Part shown: positions 19,444 to 26,571 of the stretch, one piece after another | Layout: each line of letters opens with the position of its first letter | Numbering within the stretch: the stretch's first letter is position 1 | Program-made: the position numbers and the translations under genes | The notes under the pieces: generated by a model | Told to the model about the DNA's origin: nothing | Databases searched by the model: none | The model's input: the letters and a program-made list of their open reading frames with translations, nothing else | Origin: JAPHSX01 sp039714395 | GTDB lineage: Bacteria > Pseudomonadota > Gammaproteobacteria > Thiohalomonadales > Thiohalomonadaceae | Direction of reading: 5' to 3' | Length of the DNA stretch: 64,000 bases | Assembly: GCA_039714395.1 (NCBI GenBank) | Contig: JBDLJH010000018.1 | Span: 5,037-69,036 of the forward strand

Positions 19444-20427
19444 CTACCCAATGTACTGCCTCACATAAATCATCGTCACCAGCAGGATGAGTGATAAAAT
19501 CCAGATAAAGATGTAACTCATCATCGACTGTCTTGCCTGCTGCTTCTCCAGCCAGGTCCTTGGCTTAACCCCCTTGAACATGAAGACCAGTTTAGCGGCG
19601 AGGTTGACGCTAACGATATTGATCAGCAGCAGCAGCGTAGCCCCGTAGGCCAGCTGCCATTCGCCCTGGCCAATCATCATGCCGATGACAGCGGTGGGGG
19701 GGAGCAGGGCGACGGCAACCATCACCCCAACCAGTACACTGGACAGTCCGGTAGTGAGCGAGATCACCGCCGCGGCCCCGGAGGCGAAGGCCAGTGCAAT
19801 GGTATCGAGTCCCGCCTCGGTACGGCTTAGTACCTCATGGCTGTAGCTGACGCTAGGCCAGAGTTTACCTATAGCGACAGAGATGATGAGTGCCAGGGAC
19901 AGACCACTGACACCGGTCTTGAATGCCTGCCACATCAACCGGGAATCACCCAGTGCAGTGCCGAGTGCAAGGGCAAGGTTGGGGCCGAGCAGGGGGGCGA
20001 TCACCATGGCGCCGATGATCACCGCCGGATTGTTCTCCAACAGGCCGATGGTGGCAACGATAGTGGAGAGGAATACCAGCAGCAGGAAGGTGCCATCTAA
20101 GCGTGTCCCAGCGTGGATCTCGTTATAGAGCTCTTCACGGGTAGTAACAGCACCCTGGCTACCACTGCTCTCGTCAGTCTCCTCACTACGTGGCAGTGCG
20201 ATCTCCAGCGGATAAACCAGAATGCGAGACTCCTCACTGCTACCAAGTCGTGCCTGCAGTGCATCAAGCAGTTGCTGACGATGTTCTGGTGAGATGAGAA
20301 TACGTACCGCCTGACGCTCGTCTTCGTTGACAGGCCCCAGCCAATGGTCAGAGGCACCGCTCTCTCGTGCCAAGCGGCGCACCGCCTCAATATGTCCCTC
20401 GCGGGTAATGACTTCCACTACCTTCAT
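19444..20427 (-). CDS. DUF389 / TIGR00341 family membrane protein
   Basis: 327 residues. The N-terminal soluble part (1-80) resembles a small regulatory domain. The membrane domain carries the family core GTFLLLVFLSTIVATIGLLE, NNPAVIIGAMVIAPLLGP and VALLPPTAVIGMMIGQGEW. This is the widespread DUF389 family of unknown function. It ends the core-like stretch before the first heptad repeat block, which begins 30 bases upstream of its start. Confidence 0.85.
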   Translation of the reverse strand: MKVVEVITREGHIEAVRRLARESGASDHWLGPVNEDERQAVRILISPEHRQQLLDALQARLGSSEESRILVYPLEIALPRSEETDESSGSQGAVTTREELYNEIHAGTRLDGTFLLLVFLSTIVATIGLLENNPAVIIGAMVIAPLLGPNLALALGTALGDSRLMWQAFKTGVSGLSLALIISVAIGKLWPSVSYSHEVLSRTEAGLDTIALAFASGAAAVISLTTGLSSVLVGVMVAVALLPPTAVIGMMIGQGEWQLAYGATLLLLINIVSVNLAAKLVFMFKGVKPRTWLEKQQARQSMMSYIFIWILSLILLVTMIYVRQYIG

Positions 20428-20457
20428 GCGCCCAGCATATCATGCTGGGCAGTCGAG

Positions 20458-20577
20458 AGTCTGGAGTCGCTAGTCGCTAGTCGCTAGTCGCTAGTCGCTA
20501 GTCGTTAGTTGGGAGTCACTAATCTTTAGTCGACTTTGGACTAGTGACTTTCAACTTGAGACTAACAACTCCACCCG
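20458..20577. repeat. Heptad repeat block 1, strand-switching
   Basis: Five perfect AGTCGCT units start at 20465, 20472, 20479, 20486 and 20493. They are followed in phase by AGTCGTT, AGTTGGG, AGTCACT, AATCTTT and AGTCGAC. At GTCGAC (20529-20534) the motif switches strand and continues as GACT-type units to about 20577. The block sits between the DUF389 and S23-type genes. Confidence 0.95.
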
Positions 20578-20606
20578 ATAGACTGCGCCTTCTCAATATG
20601 TAAAAC

Positions 20607-20960
20607 ATGGAGGTTTTAAAGCGATTTGAGGATATGGATGTCTGGAAACATGCTTCTCGACTTTCTGTTGAGATATACAGGGAGTTGGCGGGACTGAAAG
20701 ATTATGGTTTCAGAGATCAGATCACACGTTCTGGCCTCTCTGCCCCAAGCAGCATTGCTGAGGGATTCGGGCGTGAGACCGACAAGGAGAAACGCAATTT
20801 CCTGAATTACGCCAGGGGTTCTTGTGCTGAACTCCTCACGCAGGTCTATATTGGTATTGAGATCGGTTATGTACCGCGTGAGGTAGGGACGCAGTGGGTA
20901 GTTGAATCAAGAGAGATTTCCGCAATGCTTACAGGGCTGATGAAATACCTTAAGCCCTAA
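20607..20960 (+). CDS. Four helix bundle protein (S23/IVS family)
   Basis: 117 residues with the family pattern LKRFEDMDVWKHASRLSVEIY at the start and SGLSAPSSIAEGFGRETDKEKRNFLNYARGS in the middle (positions about 46-78). This family was first seen in intervening sequences of 23S rRNA genes and also occurs as stand-alone genes, as here. It is likely a small helical oligomer of unknown function. Heptad repeat blocks lie on both sides (20458-20577 and 20968-20997), so it looks like a cassette. Confidence 0.85.
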   Translation: MEVLKRFEDMDVWKHASRLSVEIYRELAGLKDYGFRDQITRSGLSAPSSIAEGFGRETDKEKRNFLNYARGSCAELLTQVYIGIEIGYVPREVGTQWVVESREISAMLTGLMKYLKP

Positions 20961-20967
20961 GTGTTAT

Positions 20968-20997
20968 CAGACTCCCGACTAGCGACTTGGGACTTAT
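20968..20997. repeat. Heptad repeat block 2
   Basis: Units GACTCCC, GACTAGC, GACTTGG and GACTTA follow each other from 20970 in a 7-base step, directly after the four-helix-bundle gene. The GACT orientation is opposite to the first half of block 1. Confidence 0.85.
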
Positions 20998-21012
20998 GTC
21001 CAGGATGGGCGG

Positions 21013-21052
21013 TATGCCGCGGGCGCAAGGATGCGCAGGAGCGGTAACGACT
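21013..21052. repeat. REP-like imperfect palindrome upstream of metX
   Basis: Contains GCGCAAGGATGCGC and GGAGCGGT, also found in the hairpin at 50766-50795. The two sites share GCGCAAGGATGCGC followed by a GGAGCGGT arm, so they are probably two members of one dispersed palindromic repeat family. It ends only a few bases before metX. Confidence 0.6.
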
Positions 21053-21060
21053 GAGATTCT

Positions 21061-22203
21061 ATGTTAAAAGCCGCACGACAGGCGAGCAAAATCGCCGATA
21101 TCCGTGATTGTAGCAAGGGAGCCTGCCGCACCATCAATCTGCCCGGTCCTTTGAAGATGCACCGTGGTGGTGAGTTGCCCGAAGTACATATCACTTATGA
21201 GTGCTGGGGTGAGCTATCGGCAGAGAAAGACAATGCGGTGCTGGTTTTCACCGGCCTTTCACCCACTGCCCATGCGGCCTCCTCACCACGCGATACCACC
21301 CCGGGCTGGTGGGAGTATATGATTGGCCCCGGCAAGCCGCTGGATACCAACCACTATCACGTTATCTGTGTTAACTCTCTGGGGAGCTGCTTCGGTTCTA
21401 GCGGGCCCTCATCGGTCGACCCGCGTACAGGTAAGCAGTACCGGCTAAGTTTTCCCGATCTCTCTATTGAAGATATCGCCGCCGCGGGTCATGCCGTGAT
21501 TCAGGCCCTCAATATCCCCTGTGTCCGTGCAGTGGTGGGGTGTTCGCTCGGCGGTATGACGGCACTTTCCTACGCGGTGCACTACCCGGAGGAGACGCAC
21601 AATGTGGTGGTGGTCTCCGGTGCGGCCAAGGCCACACCACACGCCATCGGTATACGCTCACTGCAGCGGGAGATTATACGAAATGATCCCGACTGGATGG
21701 GGGGAAACTATCCAGCAGATAAAGAGCCGGTGGAAGGTATGCGTCTGGCGCGTAAGCTAGGGTTGATCTCCTACCGTTCTGCCGATGAGTGGGACGAGCG
21801 CTTTGGCCGTGACATGATCAACGCGCAGGAGCGAAAGCCCTTCGGCGCACAGTTCCAGATAGAGTCCTACCTGGAGGCCAACGCACAGAAGTTTGTTGGT
21901 AGCTTTGATGCCAACTCCTACCTCTACCTCAGCCGCGCCATGGACTGGTTCGATCTGGGTGACCACCAGGAGCGCCTGATCGCCCTGTGCCAGTTTAGTG
22001 CAGGCAAGAAGGCACTGGTGATCGGCGTAGAGACCGATACCCTGTTCCCAATCCATCAGCAACAGTCCGTAGCCGCAATGCTCACCGAGAGCGGGCTGGA
22101 TGTCAGCTATCATGCACTGCCCTCACTACAGGGGCACGACGCCTTCCTCGTCGACAAAGAGTGCTTCGCACCGTTAATAGAAGAGTTTTTCAATAAACTT
22201 TAG
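21061..22203 (+). CDS. metX: MetX-family homoserine O-acyltransferase
   Basis: 380 residues of alpha/beta-hydrolase fold. The nucleophile elbow is GCSLGGMTAL (Ser near residue 162), the oxyanion region includes TGLSPTAHAAS, and the catalytic Asp and His lie in VETDTLFPI and LQGHDAFLVD. It starts the methionine branch by acylating homoserine (or possibly serine in related enzymes). MetX homologues use acetyl-CoA or succinyl-CoA, and the donor cannot be decided by eye. It is a lone gene with no metW directly downstream. TGA/TAA context is normal. Confidence 0.88.
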   Translation: MLKAARQASKIADIRDCSKGACRTINLPGPLKMHRGGELPEVHITYECWGELSAEKDNAVLVFTGLSPTAHAASSPRDTTPGWWEYMIGPGKPLDTNHYHVICVNSLGSCFGSSGPSSVDPRTGKQYRLSFPDLSIEDIAAAGHAVIQALNIPCVRAVVGCSLGGMTALSYAVHYPEETHNVVVVSGAAKATPHAIGIRSLQREIIRNDPDWMGGNYPADKEPVEGMRLARKLGLISYRSADEWDERFGRDMINAQERKPFGAQFQIESYLEANAQKFVGSFDANSYLYLSRAMDWFDLGDHQERLIALCQFSAGKKALVIGVETDTLFPIHQQQSVAAMLTESGLDVSYHALPSLQGHDAFLVDKECFAPLIEEFFNKL

Positions 22204-22230
22204 TTTGCTGATATCTTAAGGCTTTTATTT

Positions 22231-22266
22231 GGACTCCGGACTGTCGACTTAGACTTGCGACTTCTC
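22231..22266. repeat. Heptad repeat block 3
   Basis: GACTCCG, GACTGTC, GACTTA, GACTTGC and GACTTCT follow from 22232, one unit having lost a base. The fourth unit contains the TTGCGA that serves as the predicted -35 box of the relB/yafQ promoter. Confidence 0.85.
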
Positions 22267-22301
22267 TTTATACTTTCTATACTTGCGTAGCACGCTCGTG
22301 C
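22255..22301 (+). promoter_or_regulatory. Predicted promoter and operator of relB-yafQ
   Basis: TTGCGA at 22255-22260 and TATACT at 22278-22283 are separated by 17 bases, a good sigma-70 match. A palindrome GCACG-CT-CGTGC at 22290-22301 lies just downstream of the -10 box, a normal site for autorepression by an antitoxin-toxin complex. The -35 box lies inside heptad block 3. Confidence 0.6.
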
Positions 22302-22322
22302 CACATTGTTGGGAGAGTGAAA

Positions 22323-22580
22323 ATGAGTACCACACCAAAGACCGAAATTGTACGAGCCAGAGTCGATGAGGCCGTCAAGCATGATGCGGAGAAAACTCTG
22401 GCGGCCATGGGGATGAATATGTCTGATGCTATTCGAATATTCCTGCATCAACTGGTAATTCGTCACGAGTTTCCCGTAGAACTCAAAGTACCCAATGAAA
22501 CAACCATAAAAGCTATGCATGAGAAGCCTAAGGGGCACTTTCAGTCAGTTGATGAGCTTTTTGATGATGCTAAAGAGTGA
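22323..22580 (+). CDS. RelB/DinJ-family antitoxin
   Basis: 85 residues from the ATG at 22323, preceded by GGGAGAG. The N-terminus (TEIVRARVDEAVKHDAEKTLAAMGMNMSDAIRIFLHQLV) is the ribbon-helix-helix DinJ pattern that dimerises and binds the operator. The C-terminal tail should wrap the toxin. It overlaps the toxin start by one base (TGATG). The downstream YafQ partner supports the assignment. Confidence 0.92.
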   Translation: MSTTPKTEIVRARVDEAVKHDAEKTLAAMGMNMSDAIRIFLHQLVIRHEFPVELKVPNETTIKAMHEKPKGHFQSVDELFDDAKE

Positions 22581-22852
22581 TGCTTACGTTAAGCAGAACA
22601 GGGCAGTTCAAGCGTGATTTGAAGAAAGTTCTTAAGGATCCCAAGAAGGACACTGATAGACTGAAACAGGTGATAAATACGCTTCAGCAAGAGCTACCTG
22701 TACCAGAGAGTTATCGAGACCACCTTCTCAAAGGCAACTGGAATCCCCATCGTGAGTGTCATATCCAGCCCGATTTTTTACTTATCTACCGAGTCGAAGG
22801 CAATGAATTAGTGTTGGTACGGTGTGGGAGTCATGCTGAGTTGTTTGGCTGA
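22580..22852 (+). CDS. YafQ-family mRNA interferase toxin
   Basis: 90 residues. The YafQ catalytic set is intact: His48, His61, Asp65 and His85, within HLLKGNWNPHRECHIQPDFL and RCGSHAELF. YafQ enzymes cut mRNA on the ribosome. The start ATG at 22580 overlaps the antitoxin stop. With the antitoxin and flanking heptad blocks 3 and 4 this forms a compact cassette. All key residues are present, so the toxin is probably functional. Confidence 0.92.
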   Translation: MLTLSRTGQFKRDLKKVLKDPKKDTDRLKQVINTLQQELPVPESYRDHLLKGNWNPHRECHIQPDFLLIYRVEGNELVLVRCGSHAELFG

Positions 22853-22856
22853 TATT

Positions 22857-22945
22857 TTTAGTCTTTAGTCTTTAGTCTTTTGACTGCCGACTGCCGACTG
22901 CCGACTGCCGACTGCCGACTGCCGACTGCCGACTTTCGACTTTTT
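22857..22945. repeat. Heptad repeat block 4, strand-switching
   Basis: AGTCTTT units (about 22859-22880) are followed at a strand switch by seven perfect GACTGCC units, at 22882, 22889, 22896, 22903, 22910, 22917 and 22924, then GACTTTC and a degenerate end. The block fills nearly all the space between the YafQ toxin and the redoxin gene. Confidence 0.97.
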
Positions 22946-22962
22946 CGACAAAGGAGAAAACA

Positions 22963-23541
22963 ATGTCAAGAACACCCTCCACCATGCTTGAGCTGGGCAC
23001 TGCCGCCCCCGATTTTTCACTACCCGAACCGGCCACCGGTAACACCGTCTCGTTGCGAGACTTCGCGGGCAAACCGCTGGTCGTGATCTTCTGGTGTAAC
23101 CACTGCCCCTTTGTCAAACACCTCGCCGCCAGAGTAGGGGAGCTTGCTGATACTTACCTGCCGCAGGGCGTCGACTTCGTCTCCATCACCAGTAACGATG
23201 TGGAGTACAAACCGGATGATGGCACCGACAAGATGCCAGCATTCATCAAAGAGTACGGTATCCACTTCCCCTATCTTTACGATGAGAGCCAGCAGGTAGC
23301 CAAGGCCTATCGTGCTGCCTGCACCCCCGACTTCTACCTCTTCGATGCCGAGCATAAACTTGCCTACCGAGGGCAATTTGATGATGCCCGCCCCGGTAAC
23401 GATGCCCCGGTAACTGGAAATGACCTGGAAGATGCCATTAAGGCACTACTGGCAAACCTGCCGGTATCTCAAGAGCAGAAGGCCAGCCTGGGTTGTAACA
23501 TCAAGTGGAAGGCCGGGAATGAGCCTGATTATTATTCATAA
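22963..23541 (+). CDS. Thioredoxin-family redoxin (AhpC/TSA-like)
   Basis: 192 residues with a thioredoxin fold: APDFSLPEPATGNTVSLRDFAGKPLVVIF leads into the redox motif CNHC (Cys45, Cys48) followed by PFVKHLA. A conserved cis-Pro region (CTPDFYLFD, about 123-131) follows. There is no signal peptide, so it should act in the cytoplasm. It belongs to the CNHCPF-type thioredoxin family seen in many proteobacteria; the substrate is unknown. AAAGGAGAAAA before the ATG is a strong ribosome-binding site. Confidence 0.85.
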   Translation: MSRTPSTMLELGTAAPDFSLPEPATGNTVSLRDFAGKPLVVIFWCNHCPFVKHLAARVGELADTYLPQGVDFVSITSNDVEYKPDDGTDKMPAFIKEYGIHFPYLYDESQQVAKAYRAACTPDFYLFDAEHKLAYRGQFDDARPGNDAPVTGNDLEDAIKALLANLPVSQEQKASLGCNIKWKAGNEPDYYS

Positions 23542-23559
23542 GTCTTCAGCCTTCAAATA

Positions 23560-23588
23560 TTGACACCTTGTATCCACAAGGCTACAGT
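23560..23588 (+). promoter_or_regulatory. Predicted promoter with operator palindrome for the higBA-type locus
   Basis: TTGACA at 23560-23565 and TACAGT at 23583-23588 are separated by 17 bases. The spacer holds a perfect palindrome CCTTGT-ATCC-ACAAGG (23566-23581). A repressor bound there would block RNA polymerase, as expected for an autoregulated TA locus. Confidence 0.65.
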
Positions 23589-23598
23589 TGTCATTGTA

Positions 23599-23893
23599 AT
23601 GGAAATTAGAAAAACGGATGCTTATGCCAAATGGATTGATGGCTTATGGGATATCAAAGCTCGTGCTCGGGTATGGATAAGAGTTGAACGGTTGATAGCT
23701 GGTAACTGGTAACCCCGGGGATGTATCACCTGTTGGCGAAAGGGTTTCAGAGCTGAGAATCAATTATGGCCCCGATTATCGTGTCTATTTTAAACAGCAT
23801 GGATCCAGGCTTATCCCTTTATTGGCTGGTGGTGACAAAAGTACCCAGTCAAAAGATATAAAAATGGCCTTGGAACTGGCGCGTAATTTATAG
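23599..23893 (+). pseudogene. HigB/RelE-type toxin gene, broken by a 7-bp duplication
   Basis: The first 37 codons read MEIRKTDAYAKWIDGL...RVWIRVERLIAGNW and then hit a TAA. Removing one copy of the tandem duplication TGGTAACTGGTAAC (23700-23713) restores a frame of 95 residues: ...LIAGNPGDVSPVGERV, SELRINYGPDYRVYF and QSKDIKMALELARNL. This is the pattern of the addiction-module killer family (TIGR02683-like). The downstream antitoxin is intact. The lesion could also be a sequencing or assembly error. Confidence 0.88.
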
Positions 23894-23903
23894 GTATCCC
23901 AAT

Positions 23904-24194
23904 ATGAAAAGAACATCAACAACTCCCTATGATGTTGCTGAGCATCTCAGGTCTCCGCAAGAGTCTGCGGCATACCTTGAGGCGTGTCTGGAGGAAGCTA
24001 ATGGTGATGCGGCCTTCATTGCAAAGGCACTAGGTGATATTGCAAGAGCCAGAGGTATGTCTCAAGTTGCACAAGATTCTGGTTTATCTCGTGAAAGCCT
24101 TTACAAGGCACTTTCTGGTGAGCGGAACCCTGGTTTTGATACCGTACTTAAGGTAATGGACGCACTGGGTCTTAAGTTGCATGCAAGCCTCTAA
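23904..24194 (+). CDS. HigA-type antitoxin with HTH (TIGR02684-like)
   Basis: 96 residues. The N-terminus (PYDVAEHLRSPQESAAYLEACLEE) and the helix-turn-helix ARARGMSQVAQDSGLSRESLYKALSG followed by NPGFDTVLKVMDALGLKL match the addiction-module antidote family. It lies 10 bases after the broken toxin, in the toxin-first order typical of this family. It is probably now an orphan DNA-binding antitoxin that may still repress its promoter. Confidence 0.88.
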   Translation: MKRTSTTPYDVAEHLRSPQESAAYLEACLEEANGDAAFIAKALGDIARARGMSQVAQDSGLSRESLYKALSGERNPGFDTVLKVMDALGLKLHASL

Positions 24195-24219
24195 GTTGTA
24201 AGTAAAAAAATATAAATTT

Positions 24220-25503
24220 ATGGATTTAGCAAAAGATATAAAAATAGGTGTTATAGGTCTTGGTTATGTTGGCTTGCCACTAGCTATTGAGTTTGCCAGG
24301 CATTATCCAGTTGTTGGCTTTGATATTAATAGCAGCAGAGCCTCTGAGCTGATTAATGGTGTTGATTCGACAAAAGGAATGTCGAGTGAAGAGCTGTTTA
24401 CGGCAGTAGAAGATGGTTTGATTATTTCATCTGATGAATCAGTGCTTGCAGATGTGAATTTTTTTATCGTTACTGTCCCCACACCGGTCGATAAAAATAA
24501 TAATCCTGATCTTTCTCCATTAAGGAGCGCCTCTGAGCTGGTGGGGAGAAAGATCAAAAAAGGGGGGTATGTTGTTTATGAGTCCACCGTCTATCCAGGT
24601 GCAACAGAAGAGATTTGTGTGCCTATTGTCGAGTCCGTTTCTGCTCTATCCTACAACAAAGACTTTTTTGTCGGTTTTAGTCCTGAGAGGATCAATCCGG
24701 GAGATAAAAACAATACATTGACCACCATAAAAAAAGTGACGGCAGGTTCAACAGAGCAAGCAGCACTTTTTATTGACGCTCTCTATAAACAGATCATTAC
24801 TGCAGGGACACATTTGGCAGAAAGTATTAAAGTGGCCGAGGCCGCCAAGGTAATCGAGAATACACAGCGAGATGTAAATATTGCCTTTGCCAATGAAGTG
24901 GCTAAGATATTCGATCTATTGGATATCAACACACAACAGGTACTTGCTGCTGCACGCACCAAATGGAACTTCCTCGATTTTCGACCGGGCTTGGTTGGTG
25001 GCCACTGTATTGGTGTTGATCCCTACTACCTGGCTCATAAGGCACAGGAACTTGGTTATTCGCCCAATGTATTGCTCCAGAGTCGTCTGGTTAACGAGAG
25101 TATAGGAACATTTGTCGCCGATAAGGTGATTAAGTTGATGTGTGCAAAAGGCGTCGAGGTGGTTAACTCGAAGGTTCTTATTCTTGGCTTTTCATTTAAA
25201 GAGAATTGTCCCGATCTGAGAAATACCAAAGTGATCGATATTGTGCATGGGTTATCAGAGTACCACTGTCAGGTAGATATTGTTGACCCATGGGTCGACA
25301 CCGCTGAAGCATATCAAGAGTATGGCATACCGGTCGATCCATCGATTAAACAATCAGACTACAGTGCTATTATTTTGGCTGTGGCACATGATGAATTCAA
25401 AACTATAAATGCCGAGTCATTAAGGACTTTCATGGTAAATAATGGTGTTATTTATGATATTAAAGGAGCTATGAAAATATCAGAGATTGATGACCAGTTA
25501 TAA
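24220..25503 (+). CDS. tviB: TviB-family UDP-N-acetylhexosamine 6-dehydrogenase
   Basis: 427 residues of the UDP-glucose/GDP-mannose dehydrogenase family. The NAD-binding motif is GVIGLGYVGLPLA near residue 10, the central helix region has NTQRDVNIAFANE, and the catalytic cysteine lies in GGHCIGVDPYYLAHKA. It best resembles the TviB/WbpO group, which oxidises UDP-GlcNAc or UDP-GalNAc at C6 to the uronic acid. It is the first gene of the polysaccharide locus. No tviC/wbpP-type epimerase follows; the next 2 kb is gene remains and a TA module. Confidence 0.88.
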   Translation: MDLAKDIKIGVIGLGYVGLPLAIEFARHYPVVGFDINSSRASELINGVDSTKGMSSEELFTAVEDGLIISSDESVLADVNFFIVTVPTPVDKNNNPDLSPLRSASELVGRKIKKGGYVVYESTVYPGATEEICVPIVESVSALSYNKDFFVGFSPERINPGDKNNTLTTIKKVTAGSTEQAALFIDALYKQIITAGTHLAESIKVAEAAKVIENTQRDVNIAFANEVAKIFDLLDINTQQVLAAARTKWNFLDFRPGLVGGHCIGVDPYYLAHKAQELGYSPNVLLQSRLVNESIGTFVADKVIKLMCAKGVEVVNSKVLILGFSFKENCPDLRNTKVIDIVHGLSEYHCQVDIVDPWVDTAEAYQEYGIPVDPSIKQSDYSAIILAVAHDEFKTINAESLRTFMVNNGVIYDIKGAMKISEIDDQL

Positions 25504-25544
25504 GTAAATCATGGTGACTTGATATGCCACTGCCACCCGCGAAC

Positions 25545-25740
25545 GAAGAGATGGCCAGGCTTTTTACTGATGCTGGAATGATTGTCCTCACGGCATTTAT
25601 CTCCCCCCTTTCGCAAGGATCGCCGCCGCGTAAGCGATTTGGCCCCTGAACAGGCAGAAATTGCGGTGAATACGGAAGCTGCCCCACTGGATGAGTGTGT
25701 TGAGGAGATTATTGCCTATTTGGCCAGTCAGGGGTTATTG
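25545..25740 (+). pseudogene. Adenylylsulfate kinase (cysC) remnant
   Basis: Frame one reads EEMARLFTDAGMIVLTAFISP, a segment of APS kinase (usually ...AFISPFR.DR). After a run of six C (25593-25598) the homology continues in the next frame as PFRKDRRRVSDLAPE, then jumps to NTEAAPLDECVEEIIAYL, the C-terminal end of CysC. So there is one extra C, an internal deletion of roughly 70 residues, and no P-loop half. CysC makes PAPS, the donor for sulfotransferases; a sulfotransferase gene lies at 42864. Confidence 0.8.
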
Positions 25741-25832
25741 AGCAGAGCATCACCAAAAAATCGAACTAGCTGCAGTATAATGGTTCGCTGGACAGCTTAT
25801 ACAGAAACAATATTCTTATTTAGAGGTTAGGC

Positions 25833-26019
25833 ATGAAGCTATCTGTAACGCGGGACGACGGTTTTATCGGCACCGTGGTCACTCGGCATGTTATCGACAA
25901 CTTTGATTACCTATGTTGCTGATCGTCCCGGCCACGACCAGCGCTACGCCATTGACACCACCAAGACAACGGAGAAGCTGGGCTGGGTACCTGATGAAAC
26001 TTTAGATGCGTATTCATGA
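25833..26019 (+). pseudogene. dTDP-glucose 4,6-dehydratase (rfbB) remnant, both ends with the middle deleted
   Basis: The start reads MKLSVTRDDGFIGTVVTRHV-IDNFDY, a decayed version of the RfbB N-terminus (normally MK.LVTGGAGFIGS.VVRH.I). It then switches frame to ITYVADRPGHDQRYAIDTTK followed by TEKLGWVPDET, which is the RfbB C-terminal region. About 250 residues are missing. The GGAGFIG dinucleotide-binding motif is also destroyed (RDDGFIG). RfbB belongs to dTDP-rhamnose synthesis, so this is a scar of an earlier glycan pathway. Confidence 0.85.
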
Positions 26020-26037
26020 ATAGTTAGAGGTACCCTT

Positions 26038-26184
26038 GTGGCGCTAGGGGAAACCGTAGCGAGTGCCATCGACAACCTTGATCGTGCTGAACGACTAGGC
26101 ATGATTTCATCAGCAGATGACTGGATGACCATGCATGAACTTAGAAATCAAATGGTGCATGAGCACGTCAGTCCACAGTCTTGA
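26038..26184 (+). pseudogene. Fragment resembling a small HepT/nucleotidyltransferase-partner protein
   Basis: A GTG frame encodes VALGETVASAIDNLDRAERL-GMISSADDWMTMHELRNQMVHEHV and ends in TGA within heptad block 5. The motif ELRNQMVHEHV is typical of the helical proteins partnered with MNT-type nucleotidyltransferases. Both ends appear cut, and the 3' end is replaced by repeat sequence. Family assignment is tentative. Confidence 0.45.
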
Positions 26185-26265
26185 GTCTTTTGATTTCGAC
26201 TAGGGACTTAAGACTAGCGACTAACGACTTCTTTTAACGACTGCCGACCTTTGATTTTCGACTGC
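26177..26265. repeat. Heptad repeat block 5 (left copy of a 72-bp direct repeat)
   Basis: AGTC-oriented units at the left switch to GACT-oriented units (GACTAGG, GACTTAA, GACTAGC, GACTAAC, GACTTCT). The 72 bases 26177-26248 match 27052-27123 at 71 positions, in the same orientation. The reverse complement includes GTCGTTAAAAGAAGTC, also found at block 8. Confidence 0.95.
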
Positions 26266-26285
26266 TCCTGACGGCAAAAATAGAC

Positions 26286-26320
26286 TATACTTAAGATTCT
26301 TAGAGAATCTCGGAGAATCT
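26286..26320 (+). promoter_or_regulatory. Operator repeats and -10 box of the RHH/ParE-type locus
   Basis: TATACT at 26286-26291 is followed by AGATTCT-TAG-AGAATCT (26294-26310), then CGG and another AGAATCT (26314-26320), ending 2 bases before the antitoxin ATG. A three-armed repeat of this kind suits cooperative binding by a ribbon-helix-helix antitoxin. No convincing -35 box was seen. Confidence 0.6.
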
Positions 26321-26322
26321 TA

Positions 26323-26571
26323 ATGGCCTTAAAAGCTGTTTCGGTAAGACTAGATGATGAAACCTTGAAATGCGTCGGTCAGATGGCTGAATCGATGGAT
26401 CGGCCTCGCGCCTGGTTGATGGCACATGCCATTAAACAGTATGTAGAACGAGAAGAGCAGTTTGTCCGTGAAGTTGAAAAAGGGTTACAGGCCGCCGATG
26501 AAGGTCGTCTGGTGGAGCATGCTGACGTAAAAGCTAAATGGGAAGCAAAGCGTGCAACTAAAGTGGACTGA
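26323..26571 (+). CDS. Ribbon-helix-helix antitoxin (CopG/ParD-like)
   Basis: 82 residues. The N-terminal 45 residues (KAVSVRLDDETLKCVGQMAE, then RPRAWLMAHAIKQYVEREEQ) form a CopG-type ribbon-helix-helix. The charged C-terminal tail is the expected toxin-binding part. It overlaps the downstream RelE/ParE toxin frame by 20 bases. The pair lies between heptad blocks 5 and 6. Confidence 0.9.
   Translation: MALKAVSVRLDDETLKCVGQMAESMDRPRAWLMAHAIKQYVEREEQFVREVEKGLQAADEGRLVEHADVKAKWEAKRATKVD

Noticed and set aside
20607..20960. An rRNA intervening sequence
   Set aside because: The S23-type gene is stand-alone; no 23S rRNA sequence surrounds it.
22882..22930. CRISPR array
   Set aside because: The repeat unit is 7 bases with no unique spacers, and no cas genes are present.
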